64,000 bases of DNA from Lepraria neglecta (taxonomy: Eukaryota > Ascomycota > Lecanoromycetes > Lecanorales > Stereocaulaceae): positions 1,798,001 through 1,862,000 of the forward strand of contig CM065653.1 in the NCBI GenBank assembly GCA_033220425.1. The letters are read 5' to 3'. Shown in pieces: positions 10,869-22,300 of this stretch. Position 1 is the stretch's first letter, and each line of letters starts with the position of its first letter. Below the pieces are notes generated by a model that saw only the letters and a program-made list of their open reading frames with translations, was not told where the DNA came from and searched no databases. The position numbers and the translations under genes are program-made.

Positions 10869-13007
10869 TCAAAGCCTTCTCTCAAGAATGAGAACTGGAG
10901 TTAAAAGAGACAATGGTAACACACCTAGAGAGCAAGTACCGATCTTTGATAATGCTCTAGCGTTCGCCCTTTTTTCTAAAAGGATTCGGCCCGCGAGTGC
11001 ACGCGTATCCGGAGCGTCAGTCTCACTCGGAGGAGTGATTGAGAACGGTCCGGTTGTTGGTGCTGTCGGAATAGCAGTAGGGCATCCAAAATTGCACCCA
11101 CCGCTCCCAGACCTCGTGGCTAGTCCGCTTGATGCACTCGAGGTTAGAGACGCAAGGCAGGCATTAGGCGTGGCAGAAGTGGTGATGGTCGAACCACTTG
11201 CACTACAGCCTGTAACAGTGGATGTACAAGTAGTTCTACACGTTTGGCTTGATGCAATCATACTACACAGTACACTGCAGTCGCTGACGACTTTGGAGGA
11301 ACCGCATGAGGCGTTCGACGTGGCTGAGCTAGAAGTCTGAGTGGTAGAAGTCGAGCCAGTGGTTGTGTTATCATCGTCCCTGGGCGCATCATTACTGTTA
11401 TCTTTATTCGGGTTGTCGTTATTTTTGTTGTTGCTGTTCTTTGAGGGGCAATCACCCGAAATGTGAATTCCTAGTATTTTGATGCAAGGCAGATGGAAGT
11501 GTGGGATCTTCAGAAAACCAGGGAATTGAAAGGACACATGAGGTATCTCAGGAAGGTTCCAGAGAATTGTGCCCCCAACCACTGGTACAATTGTTGAGTG
11601 TCCCCCTTGTTCGGTTGTCAGCCACATGTTCCCCACCAGGGTAGTACTTGTTGGTACTTCAGTGTAGAAGCCAGGAGGCAGCGTGGTCATCGTTGAGGTT
11701 ATCAGGTCCAAATTTAGACTTGATGTCGAACTCGTAGTACTGGATGGGAAGAAACCCCCAGGGCCTAGGTCGACAGCTGAAGAGCCGATTTGTAAGTGTG
11801 AGGAGGCATCGAGGAAAACATGTGTGCCAGAGACTGTGACAGTTTGACTACCTGGAAAGATTCTTGTGCTGCCGATATTAAATCCATTTGGCGCGGCAGT
11901 GAAGATTTGATCGCCTACTGTGAGAACATGACTTGGAGCTGCGGCCAATGTCATAGTCGCGCTCCCTATCCGCAGCGCCCCCTGTCCCAACGAGACGACA
12001 GTGCCAGAAATCGTAAATGGGGTTCCGCCTGGCAATACACTAGTGCTAGCCAGTGGAAAGCCGCCCGGGCTCGCCGTAAAAGCCTGACCTCCCACAGTGA
12101 AGATCGGTAGGGAGGGTGAGGTGGATGACAATTCAGGAACACGGAGAGTGCTCGCACCGTTTATTAAGAGACCTTGATTTGATGGCAAAATTGAATAGGT
12201 TGTCCCTGAAACAACTGCTGGCAGACCGCCAGCACTGATGAGAGCGCTATTGGGCAATTGCAGGGCCGGTTCGGCTCCGTTCAGACTTACAGTTACTGCA
12301 GGAATTACGACAAGGCCGTTAGAAAGCGTGATTAGTGCATTAGTAGCGCTTAGCTGACCATTAGATAGGCCTGTTTGGCTGGGATAGATGTTGCCGCTGG
12401 GAGGCACTGAGTAGCTTTGTCCAGATACCGCAGTTGGGCCGCCAGTGACTAGCAGCGGTACAGGTGCATTCCCACTAGGTTTCCAGAGCGGTGCACTCCC
12501 GAGTGGGTTCATATTTTCTGACATCGGATTCAAGAATGGTCCAGATGGTGCCTGTTGCCCCGTGGGCACAGGCTGAGGTCCCGGATTTTGAGCGGGGTTG
12601 GTTCCCATTTGAGGTGAAGGCAACGTGAGATGGATGGATCGAGAGGATGTTGTACCCAAAGAAGAGGACGATTGCCTTAGCGGGCCTCCGATGACTGGGC
12701 CTGGACCGAAGACAAGACCTGTAGATGCTGGGATATTTGACACTTGAGACGCTGAGTTTGCGACGGACCCAAGGGCAACAGATTCGTAGGGAACAGGGAA
12801 GGGAGGAACAACATTGGGGTTACCATACGAGCCTGCGTACTTAGGGAAGGGAGTAGCGGTACCAAGGATGGTCGGGCAGACTGATGTCTGAACTTGAATC
12901 TGGCCATCTGGAATTTGGTTTACTAAAGGAGTGCAAGGCTGGGTGGCTGCCGAGCCTGGAGCTAGGACTATGACAAATATCGGCAGAATCCTGGAAAGAA
13001 AGGCCAT
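10869..13007 (-). CDS. Secreted Ser/Thr-rich protein with beta-type repeats
   Basis: The ATG at 13007 opens MAFLSRILPIFVIVLAPGSA, a clear signal peptide, so I prefer it to the longer upstream frame, which starts with TTG. The protein is about 712 residues. It has a Pro/Ser/Gly-rich N-terminal half, then two similar units of about 50 residues (roughly 300-348 and 359-407) each starting TVG.Q.FTA and containing a TxSGT turn. An Asn/Asp-rich linker follows, then a Cys cluster (CGSSKVVSDCSVLC) and an EKR site near residue 677 that could be cut by Kex2. Such architecture is common in cell-wall or exported proteins of ascomycetes. The EKR near the end, and the same-strand conserved exons 300 bp downstream, suggest the two may be one pre-pro-protein gene, but that is inference. 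Function unknown. Confidence 0.65.
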   Translation of the reverse strand: MAFLSRILPIFVIVLAPGSAATQPCTPLVNQIPDGQIQVQTSVCPTILGTATPFPKYAGSYGNPNVVPPFPVPYESVALGSVANSASQVSNIPASTGLVFGPGPVIGGPLRQSSSSLGTTSSRSIHLTLPSPQMGTNPAQNPGPQPVPTGQQAPSGPFLNPMSENMNPLGSAPLWKPSGNAPVPLLVTGGPTAVSGQSYSVPPSGNIYPSQTGLSNGQLSATNALITLSNGLVVIPAVTVSLNGAEPALQLPNSALISAGGLPAVVSGTTYSILPSNQGLLINGASTLRVPELSSTSPSLPIFTVGGQAFTASPGGFPLASTSVLPGGTPFTISGTVVSLGQGALRIGSATMTLAAAPSHVLTVGDQIFTAAPNGFNIGSTRIFPGSQTVTVSGTHVFLDASSHLQIGSSAVDLGPGGFFPSSTTSSTSSLNLDLITSTMTTLPPGFYTEVPTSTTLVGNMWLTTEQGGHSTIVPVVGGTILWNLPEIPHVSFQFPGFLKIPHFHLPCIKILGIHISGDCPSKNSNNKNNDNPNKDNSNDAPRDDDNTTTGSTSTTQTSSSATSNASCGSSKVVSDCSVLCSMIASSQTCRTTCTSTVTGCSASGSTITTSATPNACLASLTSSASSGLATRSGSGGCNFGCPTAIPTAPTTGPFSITPPSETDAPDTRALAGRILLEKRANARALSKIGTCSLGVLPLSLLTPVLILERRL

Positions 13008-14165
13008 TGCGAGGCCCGAGACTAATCTGAATGTCTTGATTCGGAGGCTAGACTCCGTAGCTTTGGCCAATCTCGGAAGACTTTGACGTCGACCCTGTTA
13101 CAATCTCGAGGGAATGGACCCGTAATATGATCAAAAGAGTTTCAGTACTGACGATGGTATCGCCGTTCGAAGGGTACTGAGCCAGAATTTTGTTCCAATC
13201 AAGGATTTGCAGGAGGTGGAATTACGCAGAGGGGAAGAATAAGATAATTATGATGATCTCGAGCCAGTCGAGTTATTTTTACGCAAGTAGAAATGAGTTT
13301 GAAAGTCAAAGGCATACTTGGAAACATTGATATATATATACCACCTTTTTGAACAGATTCATCCAACGCTCCCTCATTCCCAAGAAGACCCTTCATGCAG
13401 CCGAAACACAAGAAAGAGCACAAGGAGCACTAAAGACCAGGCATTGTAGTTGGTTATGCTCAGCCGCATGATGTTTCGGTGCACATGACACTGGATTCGA
13501 GATCCATTTGCATGCTCGTCATCGTTCATGATGGTCAATGCCTTCGAAATAGTAGAAAATAAAGAGCAAAAGCTCTTGTATAGCTCATTCATCAGCGACA
13601 TAGTAGATAAGACATCCCTTTGTCTTGTTTTTTTGTATGTGCATGCTATCGTTGGGAAAAGTTCTTCTTACTCAAGAGCTCTCATCTCAGTCGTGAGAAT
13701 TGTATGGAGAGACGGAGAGTGTGGGCGGTTAGTAGCGTACACCGCCCCAATATCCTACGCCGTTTGAGACTTTCTGGTGTCGGTTGTGCCACATAAAGTA
13801 GGCATTTTTGCAACTAGTCGTATGTTGCAAATTTCAATGGAATCTTGCTGGTGGACGAAACGAAGGGGTCGGCCCACGTGGCGCTACCAGCGCCAAGAGC
13901 TCTAGCACCAAGCCCTGTTTGCTTGGCTTCTTGGCAGTGCGAAACATCTTCCTTCGTCCTTCTTCCTTCCAATCTAACATAGCCCCACCAACATTAGGGG
14001 AACAAATCATGTTGTGCTCCTGTATACGATATGTGTCCTCATGACATTCTGCTCTCTAGCATCAGAAGCGTTTGATCACCTGCCTTGGTTTTTTATTCGT
14101 CTCTCCACACTACATGAAAATCTGCGTCGCGAATTTCGTATAGTAGACCCTGTAAACGGTACATT
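13008..14165. other. Intergenic, no supported gene
   Basis: This interval is the shared upstream region of the divergent genes on either side. Only short frames starting with non-ATG codons or lacking any family pattern are present. A short TATATATATATA run lies near 13330. Promoters of both neighbours presumably lie here. Confidence 0.5.
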
Positions 14166-15295
14166 ATGGAAGAGCAAACAATGTACTGCGCCATTTGCGG
14201 CGGTCCAATATGTGAGCTAGGAGCCGTACGCTTTCCTCGCCCAACCTTAAGTGCAAAGGCTGATCTTGAGATAAGCATGAATACTATGAACAGCCAGCAT
14301 GGCTGGAGCGAGCTGTGCTACTTCATCCTGACGATGAGCTCGACCCCGAATCGCCAATTCACGAGCTACCCGCTGAAAGCAAAGGTGGACCCAAGTTTGA
14401 ATTGCTTGAGACTCGGGAGGCGCTCGTTGTTTGTGATAACGAATTGAAGAATGATCTCACTGGGCCACCGCTCTATATACCCTGTCATAAGGGATGCATC
14501 TTTATTGCTAAGCAATTCACGTTATCTACTGGACGTGGATCCTTACGCCGACTATGGAGTGTACTGAAGGCCCGCTTTCACAAGTCTTGCAGGAGCGGAG
14601 GATGGCCATATGACCGCGGTTGCCCAATTTGTAACATTTATCCTCCCAATGGATGGCCAGGCATATGGAAGTATCAAGGCATGGAATGGGAGCCATTCGA
14701 GGACATGTGTTCAGAGGGACCGAAGGCGTATGAAGCACAAGTCAGTCGCTGAATGGAAAGCATGAAAGATGGCTAATGTGTTAAATAGCACTATGAGGCC
14801 GACCCTATGCTCATACCAGAGTTGACTGATTCGATACTCGCCCACGTTCAAGCAATACCTCCGCCGTGTCCACAAAGTCGGATCGTTCCCATGGATGGGC
14901 TGGCGCCTTCTTTGCCCCAACTTCCTCGTGAGCTCATCGCTGCAATCATGCGGCATTTGTCTCCATTCTCAGACGCGCCCAAAGAATGCAGCTTTCTAGT
15001 CTCACCTTCATACTGGCTTCAGACGCTGTTAGAATGCTCTCTGATTCCATGGTTGTGGGACCTAGATACCGAAGCTATCCTGCGAAAGGAGCAATCGAAG
15101 TCGAAGGGACAGGAGTGGAACTGGGAGCTTCTAATTCGACGAATGGCTCAAAATGATATCTATGAAAGCAAAAAGGTCACTTGGGCTATGGAAAACGTGC
15201 CCTTGGGTCTGAGGAACCGAAAGAGGATATGGGGCCTTATACAAGATATCTTCGTCGAGGAAGTTTCGGCTAGGGATCTAGAAGCGGGACCTTGA
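14166..15295 (+). CDS. Fungal F-box-like protein with N-terminal Cys motif
   Basis: Three exons fit well. Exon 1 starts MEEQTMYCAICGGPI. Intron 1 is 14212-14297 (GTGAGC...CCAG) and intron 2 is 14741-14788 (GTCAGT, branch GGCTAATG, acceptor ATAG), giving a continuous frame of about 330 residues ending at TGA 15293-15295. The N-terminal CxxCGGP motif, a middle Cys/Trp stretch (CPICNIYPPNGWPG) and the later LPQLPRELIAAIMRHLSPF segment, which looks like an F-box core, match a large family of ascomycete proteins thought to be substrate adaptors for SCF ubiquitin ligases. The F-box assignment rests on the LPxELxxxIxxHL pattern only. No defect is visible. Substrate unknown. Confidence 0.7.
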
Positions 15296-15716
15296 AGAAA
15301 CGACTGAGTTGTGAACGAAAATTGTCAACATCTGGGTTACGGAACATTTGACAGACATGTTTGAAGTCTCGGGCAGAGTGGAGAATTAGCAAAGAGCGCG
15401 ATTCTTGACTAGAACGCTTTTTACTACCTCTGATATCCGATCATTTTGCGGCGCATCTCCAGCCAATGTTGAGATACAATCGAAGGCCCTCCGTGCATCA
15501 GACCTTGAACATGGTGCTTATACCGGTGTTACTAAATTGACGTCAAGAGCTTCAACGGCGAGATGAGTACCGTTACCCAACACGAAAAAAACAACATTGC
15601 GATGCTTGTAGGCGTAGGTAAAGACGATTTAATCGACGATAACAGGGAAGGCTCACAAAATTCGCCAAAATCCCATCAGATGTGCACAGCTAAAGAATCC
15701 TTCCGCCCTGTCCCCC

Positions 15717-16352
15717 CTATCCATGAACCCATATATTCCAGCAGTCAGCTTCCATCTCGTTCGGCAGCGTGTGACAATTACCCGGACTTCCATCCTTTCC
15801 GGGATCATCAGCAGTCCATATCCAAATGGCACACTGCCCTTGTGGGAGATCTCTCTTCTTGCGCCTACACGCTGCAACTCCTATACTGTGAGCAGCCATT
15901 TCCGACTGTTGATAATCCATGTGACACGCGGCCAATGAAGCGATCGCCGCTGCAGCTTCACTTGTAGCCCAAGTCGTAGGACCAACATGACTAGCTCCGG
16001 TAGGAGGGCCAACCGTCGCTAACGTGGTCGTGGTCGCAACTGAAGGGAGAGCGGGGGGACGAATATTCGCGCTGAAGTCGAGCTGCTCCACTCCGCCGAG
16101 GGTTCGATTTAGGGAAAAGGATTTGACTGCTGAAGGGGTAAGTTCGACGGGATTTTGGTTTGTAGCGGCAATGAAGTCGTTGGGTATGCCTTGGCAGTCT
16201 GGTTCGGCCCAGGTGGTGATATTCAGATAGGAGGACTGGCCTGCCCATATTGATCGGCGAAGGACATCGTGCGGGTCACTGACGAATTTTATGTATGCGG
16301 AGGTGAACGGGATGAGGGAAGCGGTGAGATACAGAATGCGCATTGCGATCAT
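15717..16352 (-). CDS. Small secreted protein of unknown function
   Basis: A single open frame with ATG at 16352 (a second in-frame ATG is at 16343) gives about 210 residues. MRILYLTASLIPFTSA is a signal peptide with a likely cut after SA. The mature part has an early cysteine (PDCQGIP), an Ala/Thr/Ser linker around the middle, a basic RRKKRD site that could be a processing signal, and a short C-terminal motif with GNCHTLP and ADCWNIWV. I do not recognise a family. Size, signal peptide and a few cysteines fit a secreted or effector-like protein. The upstream TTG in the same frame is not a credible start. Confidence 0.55.
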   Translation of the reverse strand: MIAMRILYLTASLIPFTSAYIKFVSDPHDVLRRSIWAGQSSYLNITTWAEPDCQGIPNDFIAATNQNPVELTPSAVKSFSLNRTLGGVEQLDFSANIRPPALPSVATTTTLATVGPPTGASHVGPTTWATSEAAAAIASLAACHMDYQQSEMAAHSIGVAACRRKKRDLPQGQCAIWIWTADDPGKDGSPGNCHTLPNEMEADCWNIWVHG

Positions 16353-17511
16353 CGATTGCTTGGTATGGTTTATATCGTTGAATTGGTGTGCTGGTTGATG
16401 TTCCAAGTTTTGGGCAGGCAGACGCTGAGGATGAGCTTTATTTTACGCCTGTAATGCCATGTTTCATCTGTAAAGAGCTGATACCGCGACAATACTAAGG
16501 TCAAAAATGGAAATACAAGGGTTCTTTGATAAATGCTTGATATTGTTGATATCTTTTCGTTGTGGCTGAGCTTCTAAGCGCTTGTTCAAACCTCGAAGGT
16601 CATTGATATCCCAATTTCATAGCTGTCCACAAGACGGAGATTAGGTGTATATTGCCGCAATGACAACACGAAATAGACTTGGGTGGTCGATAATGTCATG
16701 CTTGATGGGGGATAAAGGATGTGGTCATCAACGACAATCCTTACTTCATAAGGCAGAGTTTGCGTATTGTGTCTTAACCCAGAACTTGCCCAATATTTCA
16801 CCTCGAACCCATTATTTCAGAGGTGGCGCTATCGTAGTTCGGTCAATTCATTGACTATTGGGACGGATAGGGCTGCTCTCAGAAGACTTTGTTCCCTCCC
16901 TCTGCAGAATGCTTGTACGCAGCACAAGTTCGCATGACTGAGGTCTGCTAATTAGTTGACACACAGCCTCAAAATCCTCTCTGGATTCGTATGTAGACAG
17001 ACTACTGGAGGATACTCCGTAGAGGGACAGGCGGTTTGAGGTGTTGAAAATCAGCAGTACTCAAGTCCTGAGATATGAGAGCAAGGCGAAGATCAACGGT
17101 GTACGTGTCGACGGAGGAATTATTATGCCGAAGAGAATAGATATACAGAGGACTTTGTAGGAAAAATCAGGAAGGGATCGTGTCTTTGAAATTCTGTTGT
17201 GGGTTCATGCTTTGCCGGCTAAACCTTCCCCGCACCCGCATGGACCTCGGGATCTTTCGGCTTTTCACCGGGCTAACCACGTCTTGGCAGTAGTGTTATT
17301 TGGAAAGCTCACTTGTTGACCTTCTGATCGTGGTTTTCATAATTTGCGACACATGAAGTCCTTTATCGCACCGGGCCTATAACAGCTGATACTTCACCAC
17401 GTGTATGAAGCGCTCACGGGACACCGGATACTGTTACTCAAGAAGATTAAATTGACCAGGTTCAGCTAGTAAGGTTCAGCTTCCCGACGGTTGAATCTCG
17501 GCCATTATCCT
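16353..17511. other. Intergenic, no supported gene
   Basis: The longest frames here are under 75 codons and carry no family pattern. Composition is normal, unlike the repeats. The part next to 17511 is upstream of the Zn2Cys6 pseudogene. Confidence 0.5.
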
Positions 17512-18290
17512 ATGGCTGCATACGCCAACTCACCACTACCTCAGCAAACCCCTCCTCAGCAAGCCGCCTTCAACCCTTAATATCCTCCACTTCCTGAAAC
17601 ACCGGGGAATGCGCCGCATCATGGCCCGGTTTACGGAAATGTCGACCCTTAGCTTGGCCACGGCCAGGGTCCGCCTCTACCTCCACCTCCACCGGCGCCG
17701 AAGAGCTCTAAAGAGGGGCACACAGGTGAAGGGAAAGCTCGCCTACGTAAGGCTTGCGATGCTTGTTCCCAACGCAAGGTAAATATAATAAATCAGGCCC
17801 GCTATACAAGGCCTGCCAAGGGCTTAATATAGAATGTACCTTTCTTCGACCCAGCAAACGTCGTGGACTACCCAACAAGGTTGCCCAGGGTATCAAGAGA
17901 GGGAGATATAATTCCCCAGGTCATTCAGGACGTTCACAGCCTTCTTTACCTATATATGCCGTATATACTCTCGCGTCTTTTTCGTAGCAATAAGCTTTAT
18001 ATACAGACGCAATCTGCCCTATATCGATCCTCTATTACCTAATCGACGATTATTTCATATATATATATCCGTTGGTCCTACTACCTTATAAATAATCTTT
18101 TCGCGCCGCTTTCGAACGACGAGAAGATACTACTAATATAACGTTCCTCGCTATATTAGCTTCGATAGTCAGATACGTGGTGGCTAACTTTCCCCGGAAA
18201 TTGGAATAAGCGGCTCGGTATTCTAATACGGAATTCTTACACATGAACTCATCGTATCTGGCGCCTCATCGCCTGATTCCACGGGACATC
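17512..18290 (+). pseudogene. Zn(2)-Cys(6) transcription factor, RIP-damaged fragment
   Basis: From ATG 17512 the reading gives a Pro/Gln-rich N-terminus and then RKACDACSQRK (near 17750), followed by the second half of a fungal binuclear zinc cluster: YKACQGLNIECTFLRPSKRR. Two N-terminal stops look like CAA>TAA and CAG>TAG. Inside the cluster there is a one-base frame shift, the third cysteine reads Tyr, and the CxxC-type PC before KAC reads LY. From about 17990 the sequence becomes TA-rich. Residual coding resembling the middle homology region (FRAAFERREDTTNITF) runs to about 18190, after which the gene is lost. DNA binding would be abolished. The 5' end is much less mutated than the 3' end. 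Confidence 0.75.
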
Positions 18291-19252
18291 CTATGACTCG
18301 CGTCACGTCGGAATGGTTACACCGCGCAGCAAATCTCAGTCTTCCTGGTGTTGGCTTACCCTTCACTACGTCTATCGCCGCGAAAACAAGATTGCTTCTA
18401 CGTCGGTCGACATCCCACGCCTTGATGAAACGTATAGCAGAATTCCATACTCCACAGCCAGCAATTAACCTACCGTCAGAAGATCGTAAGCTCCTCCTCT
18501 CCTAATCTATATATCTCACTTGATACCATTTGAGCTAATTCCTATTCAGCTCTAGACCCTCACACTTACACGAGCGGCCGGTGGCTCCGTCGTGACAAGC
18601 TAGAGCGCGATACGCGCTATATCAAATTTGACTTTGACGAGCTCCGCAAAAGGGTAATCGAGCTTTGCTATGGCGCAGCTTCAATTACGAGCTATAAGAA
18701 GAAAGAAGGGGGTTTCAACAGAATTTTCATTTTCATATACGATAATGGGAAGCGTATTATCGCGAGGCTACCTACTCGGGTAGCAGGGCCGCCCAAATTA
18801 ACCACTAATTCGGAAGTGGCCACCATCAAACATCGTGAGTCTGAACGTCCTTTCTAGGTAGCGGTTTATGGCTAACCCTTATCTTCGTGCTAGTCTAGTC
18901 TAATACTACTGTGCCAATACCAACGATCCTTGACTGGAGCGATAATTCCTCAAATGCCATCGGCAGCGAGTATATCATTATGGAACACACTGTAGGCGTT
19001 CAGTTGCACCAAAAGTGGCCAACGATATCCGGAGAACAGCAAATTGCTTGCATCCAAGCCATCTCTACGAACACTCAGTAAATAGCAGCAATCAAGTTTC
19101 CAGCGTACGGAAGCCTGTATTTTGCCGAAATCCCTATCGACTCCACTTCCAAGGTGCCATTAGCCCAAGGCTTTTGTGTTGGGCCCCATTGTGGAACTAG
19201 GTACTGGGATTGCAATATCGGCGAAGCCAGATACTATAAAGCCTAACAGGGG

Positions 19253-19363
19253 TGTTGCAGTAGCTAGAGTATAAGCTTGGCGCCAAGCCGGCGCTGGCAT
19301 TTATGCCTGCGTACCTTACATAGAAAATACATCTTCTTACCACCTCATGACTTGACCATAACA
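19253..19363 (+). repeat. Left LTR (111 bp)
   Basis: It starts TGTTGCAGTAGC and ends ATAACA. It is nearly identical to 25973-26086, apart from a single base and a 3-bp length difference. It keeps normal GC content, unlike the interior of the element. Confidence 0.88.
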
Positions 19364-22300
19364 AATGGTAGCAACGGGCTTCGTACGTCTTAATTGAGCG
19401 CCATTGACCTGCTCGATAAGCGTATCGATCCACCAGCTACGTGCAGCACCAGCCGTTAATCTCCACCTATGGTACCGCAGTACCGAACTCGTCTCTATAC
19501 AACAGCTTCTAAGGCTTTTCAATATACTTACCTATATAGGATTCCTATTAGGAGAAAATCACCACTATTATTATACAAGAAGAAGTTCCTACTATTACCC
19601 TAGCGTCGTTACTATAGTATAATCCGCTTTTAAGAGATATAGTCATCCTTACTTTTCAAATCAACGAATTCATTCAGACTAAATATAATTTTATAACGCA
19701 AGTCCGTATCTAAGATATTATCCTTGAAGCTTTAGCCTATATTATTAAGTATAATTTCTATCCTCTAGTTCAGTACTCAGGAGAATCTTTAAAGTACTAT
19801 ACTAGATTAGCTAAGACCTCGGAGCCTAGGTTATAGCCAGCGAACTGGGCGGTAGACAAATCAGTATTTAAGTAAGTAGTCCTATAATTCGAATAAGGTT
19901 ACAAGCCTCTATACCGTCTCTTTAAGCCTCCTTTAATAGGGAATACGCCTAGCGGTATATCAGAACGTAGCGGTACGCTAGAAGTAAGCTCGCCTTTATC
20001 TCTACGATATAGACGGGAATCTTTAGACTCGAGGACCGGCCAGTCTACAAGTACCCCTCTAGATCCTTTAGGAATACTGAAGAACGCGAATATAATAGCG
20101 GCGTTCTTATAGGCCTAGGCCGACCAAATAGCTAATATTATTGCCTAAGTAATAACGATTACTAGTTAGAACTTAAACTAGAATACTAATAATACTACGA
20201 CTAGTAAGTAGAATACTTATAATATCAGATACTTTGACTATAACCCTGATTTACCTCCAGTCGAGACTAAAAATAGTCGGAATATTTATTATAACGTTTT
20301 TAGCTTTACCGCTCGTCTTTGTATAAAAGTAGTAACTATAGATATAGTAGTAATACGTTAGAACCTAGATAAGTATTTCCTCGGCGCCGCGGACACCTGG
20401 TATACCTACAAGCTTTCCTACCTTAGCTATCTTGGGCTATAGAATAACCTAGACGGTATTAAAGAATAGTGTAACGTACTAGAAACTCGGTTCCGTAACT
20501 CTCTAGGGAAGTCGCTTTTAGTACTCGAATCTATAAGATACGATATTAAGGAAGTCCGGGTAAGAAAGGACCCCGTCGATTTTATAATAATAATTATACT
20601 TAATAGATAGAATTCAGGTATAGTAACTACGGACGCCGTATAAGTATTACTCGCCTATAAATATATTAATAGTATACTTCGTCGAGACTTACCTTAATCT
20701 ATAGCGGCTACTATAGTAGCTAGTATAATAGAGGAATTGCGGTATTAGAAAGATATCTAGTTTAATATCTACGCCGATAAGGTATATAATTAATCTAGTA
20801 GGCCGAATGAATTAAAAGATTAGTAAGACCGAAATAATCGGTAAGGCTAGGGTTAGTATAATAACCCATTTTATTTAAACTTCAAACTATTTAATAGCGG
20901 TAATAACCTTTGTTATTACAGTAATAACCCCTTTTATAAGCCTTTTATTCCGTATTAGAATAATAGTAATAGTTAATTCTAGTAACAAGAAGTACAGATA
21001 CGCCAGTTACCTAGCGGCTATTAATAGCTACAAATTATAAACGGAAACGCGCCTCCTAGGATAACTAGCTAACAGTAGCGACAAGGCCGACAAAATATAG
21101 GCCCCCGGTATACTAGTAATCCCTTCCGCCTCTATAGGCCCGGAATAACTACTTATATCTACTAGAATTACGGTAAAGATAAAGTACAGCTCGATAAATA
21201 GGAATAGTATAAGTAATACAAGGATACCTTTTATTAGAGAGCTTAGTAGTTAGACGAAAACTACGACCCTGCTAGAGATAAAGATAATATATCTACCTCG
21301 CCGCAGGATAGTCTCGATAATATAGTCGAGTTCCTACTTTATTAGTAGTACTAAAACTAAACCAACCTGCCGGAAGTATTATAAAGCCTTCGACAGTAAT
21401 AACTATCTATACCGCTATCTAAGAACTAGGTATAATATTCCCTCTTCTACTATTACCGAGCCTACTATAGTAATAAAAGCTATCTTAACGACGGACGTAG
21501 CCGGTATAAAACTTATTAAGTTAATAGCTTTAGATACCTAGACTAAAGGCTATACCTTTAGAGGATATTATTTCGCTATCGCCGAAATATTATTACGGCT
21601 ATATAGTAAACTCTATAGCCTCTACTTAGACTCCGGCTATACTATAAGTCTGATTAATAGATAGTTCCTCCTCCGAGAGATAAAGAATATAGTTATTAAG
21701 AAGATACTAACGCTAATAAATATTAGAGGTATAGGAAATAAGAAATATAACGCTAGCGAATATACTTAGGTTTAGTTCTTCTTCTATATAGCTAAGGGCG
21801 TCGCTATAATCGAAAGAGAAGTCTATATTATTAATAACTTGGCAGCCAACGTACTTATTAGTATCGATATTATAATACCTGAAAGTATAGTCCTAGACTT
21901 TACTTAGTCTATAGCAATAATTAGCTCCTATAATAGTCTTACTATTCCGGTCTCTGTAATATCTAAGGGTATTTATACTAGCCGGACCGTCTATAGTAAA
22001 TCTTATATCTTAATACCGCTATATACGAATGTTACTGTCCCTATCTCAGGACCGTTCTACTAAAATATTAATCTACTAGCTAGAAGAGACCTTATATTCA
22101 AGCCTATAGCTTAATTAACGCTAGTAGTCTATACCTATATTATTGACTATAATATATCAACGGTCTTTGTTAGGAATAATATAGATTAGCCGATTATACT
22201 ACCGTATAATTCTTGCCTCGGCTCTATTACTAAGTATAAGGCTAAAGGATACTTCTCTATTTAAATCGAGAACTATAATCTTGCTATTAAGGTACCTATA

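Noticed and set aside
13528-14044. Several plus- and minus-strand frames of 60-80 codons between the secreted repeat protein and the F-box-like gene
   Set aside because: They overlap each other on both strands, have no recognisable motif, and some start with non-ATG codons.
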